DNA from: Anaerolineaceae bacterium UBA4081
Lineage (GTDB): Bacteria > Chloroflexota > Anaerolineae > Anaerolineales > Anaerolineaceae
Length of the DNA stretch: 8,529 nucleotides
Assembly: GCA_002383615.1 (NCBI GenBank)
Contig: DFYN01000057.1
Location: 18,253-26,781, forward strand
Direction of reading: 5' to 3'
Below are positions 1 to 6,712 of the stretch, one piece after another. The notes below the pieces were generated by a model, which was not told where the DNA came from, made no database searches, and saw nothing but the letters and a program-made list of their open reading frames with translations. A program made the translations under genes and the position numbers. Position 1 is the stretch's first letter; the number at the start of each line of letters is the position of its first letter.

Positions 1-875
1 AAGTGGGCAAGGATTTCTACCAACGACCATTCTTGAGCTTCAGGTCGGACCGTCCATGCATCGTTTGAGACGCCCTTGGTGATTGACTCAAGCGCTGCGG
101 GTGTTGCGCCAAGGATACCTAGAATCGCCGGGTAACCCTGAAAGGCAAGGGGGCTTGCATGGGCTGACATATCTTCCAGCCAGTCAGCAATGTCCTCCAT
201 TCTCCCTTTCCGTGAGTGGGGTGGCAACCCTTGTGGTAATTCGGAATCGCCGCCTAACCAGAAGCTGGGTAACCCCAGACGGGCTGCTGGCAGGATGTCA
301 TCTGATAAACTGTTGCCTATCATGACGGCAGGTTGCTCAGGAAAACCGAGTTGACCTAGAATTTCCGCATAATAGGCTTCTGAAGGTTTGGCAAAATGCA
401 TACCCTCAAAGGAAGTGACCAAACTGAAGGGTGTGGATGAGACGGGTAAACCCGCCCATTGCAGGCGGTGTTCAATTGCTCGACGGGGGAAAAGTGGATT
501 TGTTGCAACCACAACTGTCCAGCCTTGGTCGATTGCCCACTTCACTAGCCGAACAGCATCAGGACGCGGTTGGGTGAGATTCCCCAGACGAGGAAAGACC
601 CGCTCGTAAAAATCAGCTAAAACTTCAGCAAGGTCCGCTTGCTGAAAACCCAAAGCTGGATAGAAGGCATCGGAAAAAGTCTGCTCCAAGGTCAAGGCAG
701 GCATTCTCTTGGCAATCATTTTTCGGGTTGCTGAGAGCAATTCCTTAATCATGATTTGCGGTGGAATGTATGGGGATAGGTGATCGCTCAGTAATTGGAA
801 ATATGCGCTTGAAAATGTTTGCATATCATTGCCAAGCAAAGTGTCGTCAAGGTCAAAAAGGACAGTCAGGCTCAA
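1..875 (-). CDS. HAD-superfamily hydrolase with C-terminal DinB-like domain (3' end cut by window)
   Basis: I translated this gene by hand because it starts with TTG and runs off the left edge; 291 full codons are visible. Residues 5-13 form HAD motif I (VLFDLDDTL, nucleophile D8 and acid/base D10). Motif II is T125 in VVATN, motif III is K163 in HFAKPS, and motif IV is GNSLSDD around 187-193. All catalytic residues are therefore present, and a Mg-dependent phosphatase of the phosphoglycolate-phosphatase type is likely; the substrate is unknown. After about residue 245 the HAD fold should be finished, yet the frame continues into GATPAALESI and then EWSLVEILAH. This resembles the first helices of DinB/YfiT-type four-helix proteins, where the His of the HL motif is usually a metal ligand (here H291). 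The TTG start at 875 has GAGGA (886-882) six bases upstream and overlaps the previous stop as TTGA. The HAD call is firm; the DinB call rests on about 40 residues. Confidence 0.87.
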   Translation of the reverse strand, partial: MSLTVLFDLDDTLLGNDMQTFSSAYFQLLSDHLSPYIPPQIMIKELLSATRKMIAKRMPALTLEQTFSDAFYPALGFQQADLAEVLADFYERVFPRLGNLTQPRPDAVRLVKWAIDQGWTVVVATNPLFPRRAIEHRLQWAGLPVSSTPFSLVTSFEGMHFAKPSEAYYAEILGQLGFPEQPAVMIGNSLSDDILPAARLGLPSFWLGGDSELPQGLPPHSRKGRMEDIADWLEDMSAHASPLAFQGYPAILGILGATPAALESITKGVSNDAWTVRPEAQEWSLVEILAH

Positions 876-1213
876 GTTAGATCCTCAGGCGGGGATTGGA
901 AGGGTAGTTCGGGATGGCATTGACCACAGCCGATTTCAGGTTGAGCAACGGTAGCTTTACTCACTGTGCAAAAAGCAGTCACACGCACGCGTTTGAATAA
1001 TCCCCAAAAAGGACGCTGCACCCATGCGCTGAGGACCATATTGGGGCAGGCATTCGCAGCCGAGATGCGGGGGACTGGACAATGGGCGCAGATATCCGGT
1101 GACCAATGTGCCGGTTGGGGACGTTGACCAATCAGGCGGCACTCCTGACGAACAGAGCCGCGGTGGTAATTACCGTAGAAGTAGGGACATTCCGTGCCTG
1201 CTGGTGTGCGCAT
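872..1213 (-). CDS. Small eight-cysteine protein of unknown function
   Basis: I cannot name a family for this 113-residue protein. It has eight cysteines (C9, C25, C42, C45, C56, C82, C96, C99), including two CxxC pairs: ICAHC at 41-45 and GCGQCH at 95-100. Aromatic and basic residues lie between them (CPYFYGNYHRG near the N-terminus, RPFWGLFKRVRV at 67-78). There is no signal peptide or membrane segment, so it is probably cytoplasmic. The spacing suggests bound zinc or an iron-sulfur cluster, but that is inference. The patterned cysteines and the exact TTGA overlap with the next gene argue that it is a real gene. It follows efp after 63 bases with no terminator that has a T-tract, so it is likely in the efp transcript. 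An in-frame TAA three codons before the ATG means 1213 is the earliest ATG, but that start has no good ribosome binding site. Confidence 0.75.
   Translation of the reverse strand: MRTPAGTECPYFYGNYHRGSVRQECRLIGQRPQPAHWSPDICAHCPVPRISAANACPNMVLSAWVQRPFWGLFKRVRVTAFCTVSKATVAQPEIGCGQCHPELPFQSPPEDLT
882..886 (-). promoter_or_regulatory. Ribosome binding site that fixes the TTG start of the HAD gene
   Basis: Read on the minus strand, GAGGA lies six bases before TTG (875-873). HAD motif I begins only a few residues after this TTG and no in-frame ATG precedes it usefully, so this site decides the start. It lies inside the last codons of the upstream eight-cysteine gene, as expected for a translationally coupled pair. 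Confidence 0.7.
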
Positions 1214-1225
1214 AACGTTTTAAGG

Positions 1226-1250
1226 TGCTGCCCCCTGACGGGGGTGAGCA
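1226..1250 (-). other. GC-rich hairpin in the efp to eight-cysteine gene spacer
   Basis: On the minus strand CCCCC (1244-1240), loop GTCA, GGGGG (1235-1231) forms a five-pair GC stem. Outer TGCT/AGCA-type pairs at 1250-1247 and 1229-1226 extend it across a small internal loop. No T-tract follows, so it is not a classical intrinsic terminator. It ends 12 bases before the ATG at 1213 and may modulate translation or act as a partial transcription barrier. Confidence 0.4.
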
Positions 1251-1276
1251 TAATATCCTTGAAGTATTTTGCTTAC

Positions 1277-1840
1277 TTATTCTTTAACGCGGGTTACGTA
1301 ATCACCGGTCCGAGTGTCGACACGGATTATGTCACCTTCCACAACAAAGTAGGGGACCATCACCGCAGCACCAGATTCGGTAATGACACGTTTTGTCACA
1401 CCGGTGGCTGTATCACCTTTGACAGCCATTTCAGCAGTAACCACCTTTAGATCAACTGAAGTAGGCAATTCAATATCCAATGCCTCTGATTCATAAAAGG
1501 TTATTTTTGCTTCCATATTTTCTTTCAAGTAGCCGGCAGATTCAGCCAGGACGCTTTTTTGTAGACCATACTGCTCAAAAGTCTCCAGGTCCATAAAGTA
1601 ATACACTTCGCCATCATTATATAAGTACTGAACGTTGTGGTAATCCAGACGGGCGTCTTGAACGCGTTCACCAGATGAGAACGTGCGCTCATAAATTGAA
1701 CCGGTTCGCAGGTCGCGCGCTTTGATTCGGATAGAAGCATTGCCGCGCCCAGTTTTATTAAAGGAATAATCCAGAACTTTAAGTAAAGAGCCATCCAGAA
1801 TAATTGTGACACCCTTGCGGAGATCATTTGCATCAATCAT
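1277..1840 (-). CDS. efp: Elongation factor P
   Basis: EF-P binds the ribosome between the P and E sites and relieves stalling at polyproline stretches. The 187-residue protein has the full family length and order: an N-terminal KOW-like domain (about 1-65) and two OB-type domains. Recognisable blocks are YLYNDGE, FMDLETFEQYG and, at the C-terminus, VDTRTGDYVTRVKE. The loop that contacts the P-site tRNA reads KTGRGNA, with R32 where E. coli has the modified K34; Thermus EF-P also has arginine there (KLGRGGA, from memory). I chose the ATG at 1840 because MIDANDLRKG matches the family N-terminus and GAGG (1852-1849) lies eight bases upstream. A longer frame beginning at 1903 would start inside the promoter -35 box. 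It is the first gene of its own transcription unit. Confidence 0.97.
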   Translation of the reverse strand: MIDANDLRKGVTIILDGSLLKVLDYSFNKTGRGNASIRIKARDLRTGSIYERTFSSGERVQDARLDYHNVQYLYNDGEVYYFMDLETFEQYGLQKSVLAESAGYLKENMEAKITFYESEALDIELPTSVDLKVVTAEMAVKGDTATGVTKRVITESGAAVMVPYFVVEGDIIRVDTRTGDYVTRVKE

Positions 1841-1874
1841 TAATAAAGCCTCATTTCTTGAGAATAGCGGGTGA

Positions 1875-1903
1875 ATTATAGCGCAGCGTCCAGTTACTGA
1901 CAA
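1875..1903 (-). promoter_or_regulatory. Sigma-70 type promoter of efp
   Basis: On the minus strand TTGTCA (1903-1898) and a perfect TATAAT (1880-1875) are separated by exactly 17 bp. Transcription would begin near 1868, giving a leader of roughly 28 bases with GAGG before the efp ATG. It sits between the hpf terminator and efp, where a promoter is needed. Confidence 0.8.
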
Positions 1904-1912
1904 GGTAACTGG
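1890..1912. repeat. Inverted repeat over the efp -35 box, operator-like
   Basis: CCAGTTAC (1890-1897) and GTAACTGG (1905-1912) are perfect 8 bp inverted arms around a 7-base spacer that contains most of the -35 hexamer. The position, centred on the -35 box, suggests a dimeric regulator site. It could instead form a weak RNA hairpin in read-through transcripts from hpf. No regulator for it is visible in the window. Confidence 0.55.
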
Positions 1913-1923
1913 CTAGGTATAAG

Positions 1924-1954
1924 AAAAAAGCAGAGCCGGTAGGCTCTGCTTTTT
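1924..1954 (-). terminator. Intrinsic terminator after hpf, potentially bidirectional
   Basis: On the minus strand GGCTCTGC follows its complement GCAGAGCC (1949-1942) across a TACC loop (1941-1938), and six T residues (1929-1924) follow. A/T pairs extend the 8 bp GC-rich stem to about 13 bp. It begins about 17 bases after the hpf stop and ends the tad-comF-hpf run. The A/T flanks would let it work on the plus strand as well. Confidence 0.92.
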
Positions 1955-1971
1955 GGTTTGAAAGGATGGCG

Positions 1972-2535
1972 TCAACCGATTTTGGGTTCAATCAGACCGT
2001 AGGTTCCATCCCGGCGTTGATATAAGACGTTAACACTATTGGTGTTGACATTGTAGAAGATGAAGAACAATTCATGCCCCAGCAAAACCATTTGTTCGAG
2101 AGCTTCTTCCTCATCCATTGGAACCAGCGTAAAGGATTTCCTTCGGGCGATCACAGGTCCTGCCGATTGCTGTTCTACTTCAATCGGTTCTGAAGTAGCT
2201 TCTGACACTGATGTTCCGTCACCACGACCGCGGTCGCGCCGCCCTTTGAGGCGTTCAACCTGGCGCTGCATTTTGTCCATGGCAGCATCAAATGCCGTAA
2301 AGATGTCGGTGGACCTTTCCTCTGTTCGCAGGATATAGCGTTTCCCTCTCAAAGTAATCTGGGCAATTTGCCGATCTGCTGCATTTCGGGCGGTCTTTCG
2401 GTATGTCAGATCCACCAGCACTTCGTCTAAATCGCTGATGAACCGGTCGAGTTTGGAGATCTTCTTGGTGACATAATCTGTAATTCGGTCAGTCACGTCC
2501 ATATTATGAGCTGCAATTTCAAGTTTCACTGCCAT
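1972..2535 (-). CDS. hpf: Long-form ribosome hibernation promoting factor
   Basis: HPF binds the 30S decoding region and, in the long form, pairs two ribosomes into inactive 100S dimers during stress or stationary phase. The 187-residue product has both domains. Residues 1-100 are the ribosome-binding domain (MAVKLEIAAHNMDVTD, later FTAFDAAMDKMQRQVERLK). A charged linker covers about 101-129, and residues 130-187 are the dimerisation domain (RRKSFTLVPMDEEEALEQM, then FYNVNTNSVNVLYQRRDG). The ATG at 2535 follows AGGAGG (2546-2541) closely. It lies 31 bases after comF and directly before a strong terminator, so it is the last gene of that run. A TTGACA motif near the end of comF could give it a second promoter. 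In several Firmicutes comF genes and hpf are also neighbours. Confidence 0.96.
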   Translation of the reverse strand: MAVKLEIAAHNMDVTDRITDYVTKKISKLDRFISDLDEVLVDLTYRKTARNAADRQIAQITLRGKRYILRTEERSTDIFTAFDAAMDKMQRQVERLKGRRDRGRGDGTSVSEATSEPIEVEQQSAGPVIARRKSFTLVPMDEEEALEQMVLLGHELFFIFYNVNTNSVNVLYQRRDGTYGLIEPKIG

Positions 2536-2549
2536 GAGATCCTCCTATC

Positions 2550-2592
2550 AGGTAATTTATCTTACCTTACATGGAATCAATATCGTTGTCAA
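2550..2592 (-). promoter_or_regulatory. Possible extra promoter and small inverted repeat before hpf
   Basis: A perfect TTGACA occurs at 2592-2587 inside the last codons of comF. The best hexamer 17 bp downstream is TAAGGT (2569-2564), a poor -10 match. An inverted repeat AGGTAA, six bases, TTACCT (2550-2567) lies between the comF stop and the hpf ribosome binding site. This is suggestive only; the weak -10 makes it uncertain. Confidence 0.25.
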
Positions 2593-3325
2593 CTGCCAGA
2601 TTGTCATCCCCTGGTATCCTTCCAGCGCGGGCAACTGTAAGTGCATAAACAAAAGATGCACCAGCCGCCAGCAAGGCTTTTGTTGCATTTTCTAATGTGG
2701 CACCAGTGGTGACAATGTCATCAACCAATAGACAGGCACTTTGATCAACTTCAGAAGAGTCAGCCACAAAAGCGTCTTGAACATTCTTGATTCTTTCTGA
2801 ATGAGAAAGACGGACCTGGCTTTCAGTGTCCTTAATTCTTTTCAATGCTGTAGGTTTATATGGGATGTTGGAAATATCTGAGAGAGGTTTGGCAATCAAT
2901 TCAACCTGGTTGTACCCTCGCTGGAATCGTCGAGAGCGACTGACTGGAATCGGGATGATATGGTCGATTTGCCAATTACAATGAAGGTATATTTCGAATA
3001 ATTTATCCGCAAATACCTCGCCCAGGTCAATTTTATTCTCGAATTTGAGCTCAATGAGGGCATGACGCAAAGGACCTGCATACCATCCCCACGAGCGAAT
3101 ACCAGTCAGCAGAGGAGGATGCGATCGGCAATCATCGCAAACGCCTATCTCCTGGCGCGGCATTCCACACACACCACAATAGGGGGGTTCTAATAGTAAA
3201 ACGCTGGCGTCACAATCTTGACACCAGCGCGATCCAGTCGTTCCACACCCACCACAATGAGGTGGATATAGCCAATCCATGGCAGTCCAAAACAAGCGGT
3301 TAATTCTTTGTCCTGAGATGGACAC
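2567..3325 (-). CDS. comF: ComF family protein (double zinc finger plus phosphoribosyltransferase-like domain)
   Basis: ComF/ComFC proteins are cytoplasmic and help bring transformed single-stranded DNA into the cell in naturally competent bacteria; their exact biochemical role is not settled. This 252-residue protein has the family architecture. Paired cysteines for zinc lie at C24/C27 with C35/C38 and at C50/C53 with C63/C66. The type I phosphoribosyltransferase-like domain follows, with RGYNQ at 136-140, the TESQVRLSHSERIKN region at about 167-181, and the PRPP loop LLVDDIVTTGAT at 199-210. The start is GTG at 3325, supported by GAAGGAG (3340-3334) eight bases upstream. An ATG at codon 16 (MDWLYPPHC) is possible but has less support. 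It begins only 18 bases after tadC ends. The short acidic tail after residue 240 is outside the conserved domain. Confidence 0.93.
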   Translation of the reverse strand: MSISGQRINRLFWTAMDWLYPPHCGGCGTTGSRWCQDCDASVLLLEPPYCGVCGMPRQEIGVCDDCRSHPPLLTGIRSWGWYAGPLRHALIELKFENKIDLGEVFADKLFEIYLHCNWQIDHIIPIPVSRSRRFQRGYNQVELIAKPLSDISNIPYKPTALKRIKDTESQVRLSHSERIKNVQDAFVADSSEVDQSACLLVDDIVTTGATLENATKALLAAGASFVYALTVARAGRIPGDDNLAVDNDIDSM

Positions 3326-3333
3326 CTACCAAA

Positions 3334-3340
3334 CTCCTTC
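3334..3340 (-). promoter_or_regulatory. Ribosome binding site that supports the GTG start of comF
   Basis: Minus-strand GAAGGAG is eight bases before GTG (3325-3323), in the gap after the tadC stop. It favours the GTG over the internal ATG at codon 16. Confidence 0.65.
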
Positions 3341-3343
3341 GGT

Positions 3344-4294
3344 TTATTTCAACATGTCGAAGAGAGGAGAGTGGATTAATTGCAATCCTGCCGGGGTCAT
3401 GAGAACGACCATAAGGGAAGGAAAGATTAATAGCGCCATGGGAATCATCATCTTGATTGGTACCTTATGGGCTTCTTCTTCTGCCATTTGACGTCGTTTA
3501 ATTCGCATTTGTTCCGATTGAATCCGAAGGACTTTGGCAAGGCTGACACCGAGGGACTCACTTTGGATTACTGCAGCCACAAAGCTGGTTAATTCGGGCA
3601 AGCCAATACGGTCAGCCATATCACGCATAGCTTCACGACGGACTTTTCCGAGTTGAACTTCCTGAATGACCCTTGCAAATGCGAGGGATAATTCCGATTC
3701 CCACTTTTCGCTTACTTTAGCCATTGCGGCATCAAACCCCAAGCCGGCTTCAACGCAAATCGTTAGAAGATCCAATGCATCCGGCATAGCCCTTCGGACA
3801 GATTTTTGTCTTTTATTAATCTGTGAGGTTAGCCAGAGGCTTGGAAAGAAATAACCGACAAGACAAACAACGGCACTTAACAGGAGTTTGGTGCTGGTTG
3901 GCCAACCAGCAGGAGAAAGGGAGACAGCTGCAAACACTATACCGCCGAAAACAGCAGCAGCGACAAATTGGAGAGTCATGAAAACAGTCGGATCGAGCCC
4001 TGCCGGGCTACCAGCCATTTCTAATTTTCTTGAAAGAGAATTAATTTGGTTTTGAGGTGTGATCCGAGCTGCAAATTCTCCAAACTTCCGCGCAATTGGA
4101 TAGAGCACACGCTCTGAAAATGGAAGCGAGAGTTCCATCTTCTCAAGGTCAACCGTTTCACCGCGCTGGATGAAATCAGCCAGGCGGTCATTGAGGAGAT
4201 CATCCGTTGATGTAGAGCGCCGTGCACCGATGATCACTAGCGTGATCGCGCCGATGACTAATATTGCCAGGACAATCAAGATTGGAATTACCAT
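3344..4294 (-). CDS. tadC: TadC, type II secretion F-domain inner-membrane protein of the Flp pilus
   Basis: TadC pairs with TadB to form the inner-membrane platform on which the TadA ATPase assembles Flp pilins. The 316-residue protein starts with a membrane helix (about 3-23). A cytoplasmic stretch follows, then two helices around 104-125 and 135-156, the T2SF domain (about 167-275), and a C-terminal helix near 281-300. The motif AMPDALDLLTICVEAGLGFD (169-188) is the usual start of the TadC F domain, and SESLGVSLAKVLRIQSEQMR (245-264) is its conserved second half. This TadC-type signature separates it from the neighbouring TadB. The ATG at 4294 lies nine bases after the tadB stop. Its ribosome site (AAGAG) is weak, so translation may be coupled to tadB. 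It is the last pilus gene before comF. Confidence 0.94.
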   Translation of the reverse strand: MVIPILIVLAILVIGAITLVIIGARRSTSTDDLLNDRLADFIQRGETVDLEKMELSLPFSERVLYPIARKFGEFAARITPQNQINSLSRKLEMAGSPAGLDPTVFMTLQFVAAAVFGGIVFAAVSLSPAGWPTSTKLLLSAVVCLVGYFFPSLWLTSQINKRQKSVRRAMPDALDLLTICVEAGLGFDAAMAKVSEKWESELSLAFARVIQEVQLGKVRREAMRDMADRIGLPELTSFVAAVIQSESLGVSLAKVLRIQSEQMRIKRRQMAEEEAHKVPIKMMIPMALLIFPSLMVVLMTPAGLQLIHSPLFDMLK

Positions 4295-4303
4295 AATATT
4301 CTC

Positions 4304-5281
4304 TTAAACCTCAATTTTTGCCATATTCGTCATGACCGTATAGCCGAGGAAAATGAGCAGGGCTGCCACGCCAAGGGCGATATAGCCACAAGGAATTGGA
4401 TTGTTACTTTCGGCAGCAAAATAGGTCATGATATATTCAGGGTTCATGACATAAAGAATTGCCACAACGATCAGAGGCAACATTGATAGGAATTTACCTG
4501 AATACATGACGGAAGTGGTTAAGACCCGAATCTCACCTTTGATTCGCACCCGTTCCCGAATTGTGTAGGAGATGGTATCCAGAATTTCAGCCAAATTACC
4601 GCCAACTTCCCGCTGGACGTTGATGGCTGTGATGACCATATCCAGGTCGTCTGACGGGATTCGGCGAAGGAGATTATCCAATGCTTTTTCCATCGAAACG
4701 CCAAGCTGCATTTCTTGCACGACACGCCGAAATTCGTCACTGATGGGCGATGGCAATTCCTTGCTGACAGCTTCCATCGCCTGAGGCGTTGAGTACCCTG
4801 CCCGAAGACCATTAACCATCAAGCTGAGCATATCACCCAACTGGTCGTTGAATTTTACCAACCGTTTTTGCTGCAATGATCGTACATACATGTTGGGCAG
4901 GAATGACCCGCCCACTGCACCAAGAATGCCCACGATAGGGTTCATTTTTCCGATAAAAAATAACAAGAGCCCAACCAGTAATGCCACCAGGATGGTTGCC
5001 GACACAAATTCGCCTGGTTTAAGTTTAAGGTCAGCCCGGGCAAGATTTTTTGAGATCGTATCGCCATAGGAAGTCCGCTCAACACGGCGGTTCATCCATT
5101 CAGTGAGGGGACTCTTGGTTGTTTTTTGAACAGCTTGAGCAACTTGATCAGCCTCTACATAAACCCCCACGCGTTGCTCAACCTCTGACCGTTGGCTTCG
5201 CAGGGAAACAACAATACCAACGACCATAGCGATAATTGCCAGTCCACCACCGATGATGATTATGAGTAAGGTTGGATTCAT
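4304..5281 (-). CDS. tadB: TadB, type II secretion F-domain inner-membrane protein of the Flp pilus
   Basis: TadB is the first of the two platform proteins of the Tad machine. The 325-residue protein has an N-terminal membrane helix (about 4-26), a pair of helices around 93-111 and 115-135, the F domain at about 145-255, and two C-terminal helices (266-279, 300-315). Conserved family blocks are LGDMLSLMVNGLRAGYS (148-164), EMQLGVSMEKAL (190-201) and REVGGNLAEILDTI (224-237). The ATG at 5281 is preceded by AAAAGG. The gene starts 21 bases after tadA and ends nine bases before tadC, the standard tadA-B-C order. Nothing is missing or broken. Confidence 0.95.
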   Translation of the reverse strand: MNPTLLIIIIGGGLAIIAMVVGIVVSLRSQRSEVEQRVGVYVEADQVAQAVQKTTKSPLTEWMNRRVERTSYGDTISKNLARADLKLKPGEFVSATILVALLVGLLLFFIGKMNPIVGILGAVGGSFLPNMYVRSLQQKRLVKFNDQLGDMLSLMVNGLRAGYSTPQAMEAVSKELPSPISDEFRRVVQEMQLGVSMEKALDNLLRRIPSDDLDMVITAINVQREVGGNLAEILDTISYTIRERVRIKGEIRVLTTSVMYSGKFLSMLPLIVVAILYVMNPEYIMTYFAAESNNPIPCGYIALGVAALLIFLGYTVMTNMAKIEV

Positions 5282-5302
5282 CTTATTACCTTTTAGTCGT
5301 GT

Positions 5303-6688
5303 TTATCGCCTTTGCCCGATGCCAAACACAGCGGGTGGAAGATGAATGTTGGCTGCTTCTAGCTTATCCATGAAACGCGGTCGTAAGCCCGTCGGACGTA
5401 ATCGTCCGACAACTTTTCCGTTTTCATAACCCTGTAGTTCATACAGGAAGATGTCTGTCATAGAAATAATATCACCTTCCATACCGGATATTTCGGTCAC
5501 ATTTGTCACTACACGTGAACCATCCCGCATGCGTGCCTGATGGATGACGAGGTCAATTGCAGATGATACCTGTTCACGAATAGCCCTGATGGGCAAGTCC
5601 ATACCCGCCATCAATGTCATTGTTTCCAAACGAGAGATTGTGTCACGAGGGCTGTTCGAGTGGGCAGTGGTCATAGAGCCATCGTGACCGGTGTTCATAG
5701 CCTGGAGCATGTCAAGTGCAGCTTCATCGCGGATTTCGCCAACGATGATACGGTCAGGGCGCATACGCAACGCGTTGATGACCAGGTCGCGGATAGTTAC
5801 TTCGCCACGTCCTTCAATGTTGGGTGGTCGCGATTCCAGGGTTACGACGTGTTCCTGACGTAATTGCAGCTCTGCTGCGTTCTCAATCGTAACGATTCGT
5901 TCGTCATCCGGAATAAAGCCAGACAGGACGTTAAGCAGTGTTGTTTTTCCTGAACCTGTACCGCCGGAGATAATAATATTCACGCGGGCTCGCACACAAG
6001 CGTCCAAGAACTGAACACATTCAGGCGTGATTGACCCGTAGGATATCATCTGTTCGACTGTGATTGGAGTCTTTGCAAATTTTCGAATGGTGATGACAGG
6101 ACCGACGAGTGAGATAGGTGGAATAATTGCATTGACGCGGGAACCATCTGGAAGGCGCGCATCCACGTACGGGCTGGATTCATCAATGCGGCGACCAAGA
6201 GGTGCAACAATCTTTTCAATAATCCGCATCACGTGGTCATCGTTTTCAAAAGTTAATGGCACACGCAATAACTTCCCCTTGCGCTCAATATAGATATTTT
6301 TTGCGCCATTCACCATGATTTCAGTGATGGATTCGTCTTCCAAAAGGGGCTGCAAAGGACCAAAGCCCAATATTTCGGCAACAATTTGTTCAAAAAGGCG
6401 GGCGCGTTCTGCACGAGCAAGCACTAGGCTTTCTTCTGCAAGAATTTGGTCGAATAATTCCTGGATAGTGCGCCGCACTTCTGCAACTTTAGTCACATCC
6501 ATATGGGTGTCAATAACTGAAAGGAGCTTGGTTTGGACCCTTGTTTTTAGGTCCTGATAGGTATCATAACTGACAGCCGATGGGGACGTCATTCGGCGCG
6601 GTGGAGTCCCGGGTGCTTGAGGTGGTTCGCTCCCAGATGATAGCTGCTGACCGTTATCAGCCCCCTGAATTCTCTTTAATATGGACAT
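5303..6688 (-). CDS. tadA: TadA/CpaF, secretion ATPase of the Flp pilus
   Basis: TadA/CpaF is a cytoplasmic hexameric ATPase of the VirB11/PilB class that drives pilin assembly. Over 461 residues it shows a disordered, Pro/Ser-rich N-terminus (about 10-40). The CpaF N-terminal domain follows ([20 protein letters not shown], 109-128, and [14 protein letters not shown], 178-191). The ATPase core has Walker [10 protein letters not shown] (242-250), an Asp-box region around TIEN (267-270), and Walker [10 protein letters not shown] (314-322) with E318. The His box contains H335 and H343 in [14 protein letters not shown]. All catalytic motifs are intact, so it should be active. The ATG at 6688 is preceded by GGAAGG. 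It sits 24 bases after tadZ and 21 before tadB. Confidence 0.97.
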   Translation of the reverse strand: MSILKRIQGADNGQQLSSGSEPPQAPGTPPRRMTSPSAVSYDTYQDLKTRVQTKLLSVIDTHMDVTKVAEVRRTIQELFDQILAEESLVLARAERARLFEQIVAEILGFGPLQPLLEDESITEIMVNGAKNIYIERKGKLLRVPLTFENDDHVMRIIEKIVAPLGRRIDESSPYVDARLPDGSRVNAIIPPISLVGPVITIRKFAKTPITVEQMISYGSITPECVQFLDACVRARVNIIISGGTGSGKTTLLNVLSGFIPDDERIVTIENAAELQLRQEHVVTLESRPPNIEGRGEVTIRDLVINALRMRPDRIIVGEIRDEAALDMLQAMNTGHDGSMTTAHSNSPRDTISRLETMTLMAGMDLPIRAIREQVSSAIDLVIHQARMRDGSRVVTNVTEISGMEGDIISMTDIFLYELQGYENGKVVGRLRPTGLRPRFMDKLEAANIHLPPAVFGIGQRR

Positions 6689-6712
6689 AACTGACCTTCC
6701 TGGTACCTAATC

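Noticed and set aside
83..609. Two plus-strand open frames
   Set aside because: They lie antisense to the HAD gene, whose catalytic motifs are all read in the minus frame.
1106..1450. Plus-strand open frame of 114 codons
   Set aside because: It overlaps EF-P and the cysteine protein in antisense, shows no domain, and has no promoter; it is a shadow frame.
1841..1903. N-terminal extension of EF-P by 21 codons
   Set aside because: It would start in the -35 box of a near-consensus promoter, has no ribosome site, and the family N-terminus begins at 1840.
1924..1954. The 13 bp hairpin considered as a riboswitch or small RNA
   Set aside because: The short perfect stem, four-base loop and T-tract right after hpf fit an ordinary intrinsic terminator.
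4519..4812. Minus-strand frame of 97 codons inside tadB
   Set aside because: It is a shifted frame of TadB with Trp/Ser-rich random composition; the TadB frame carries the conserved motifs.
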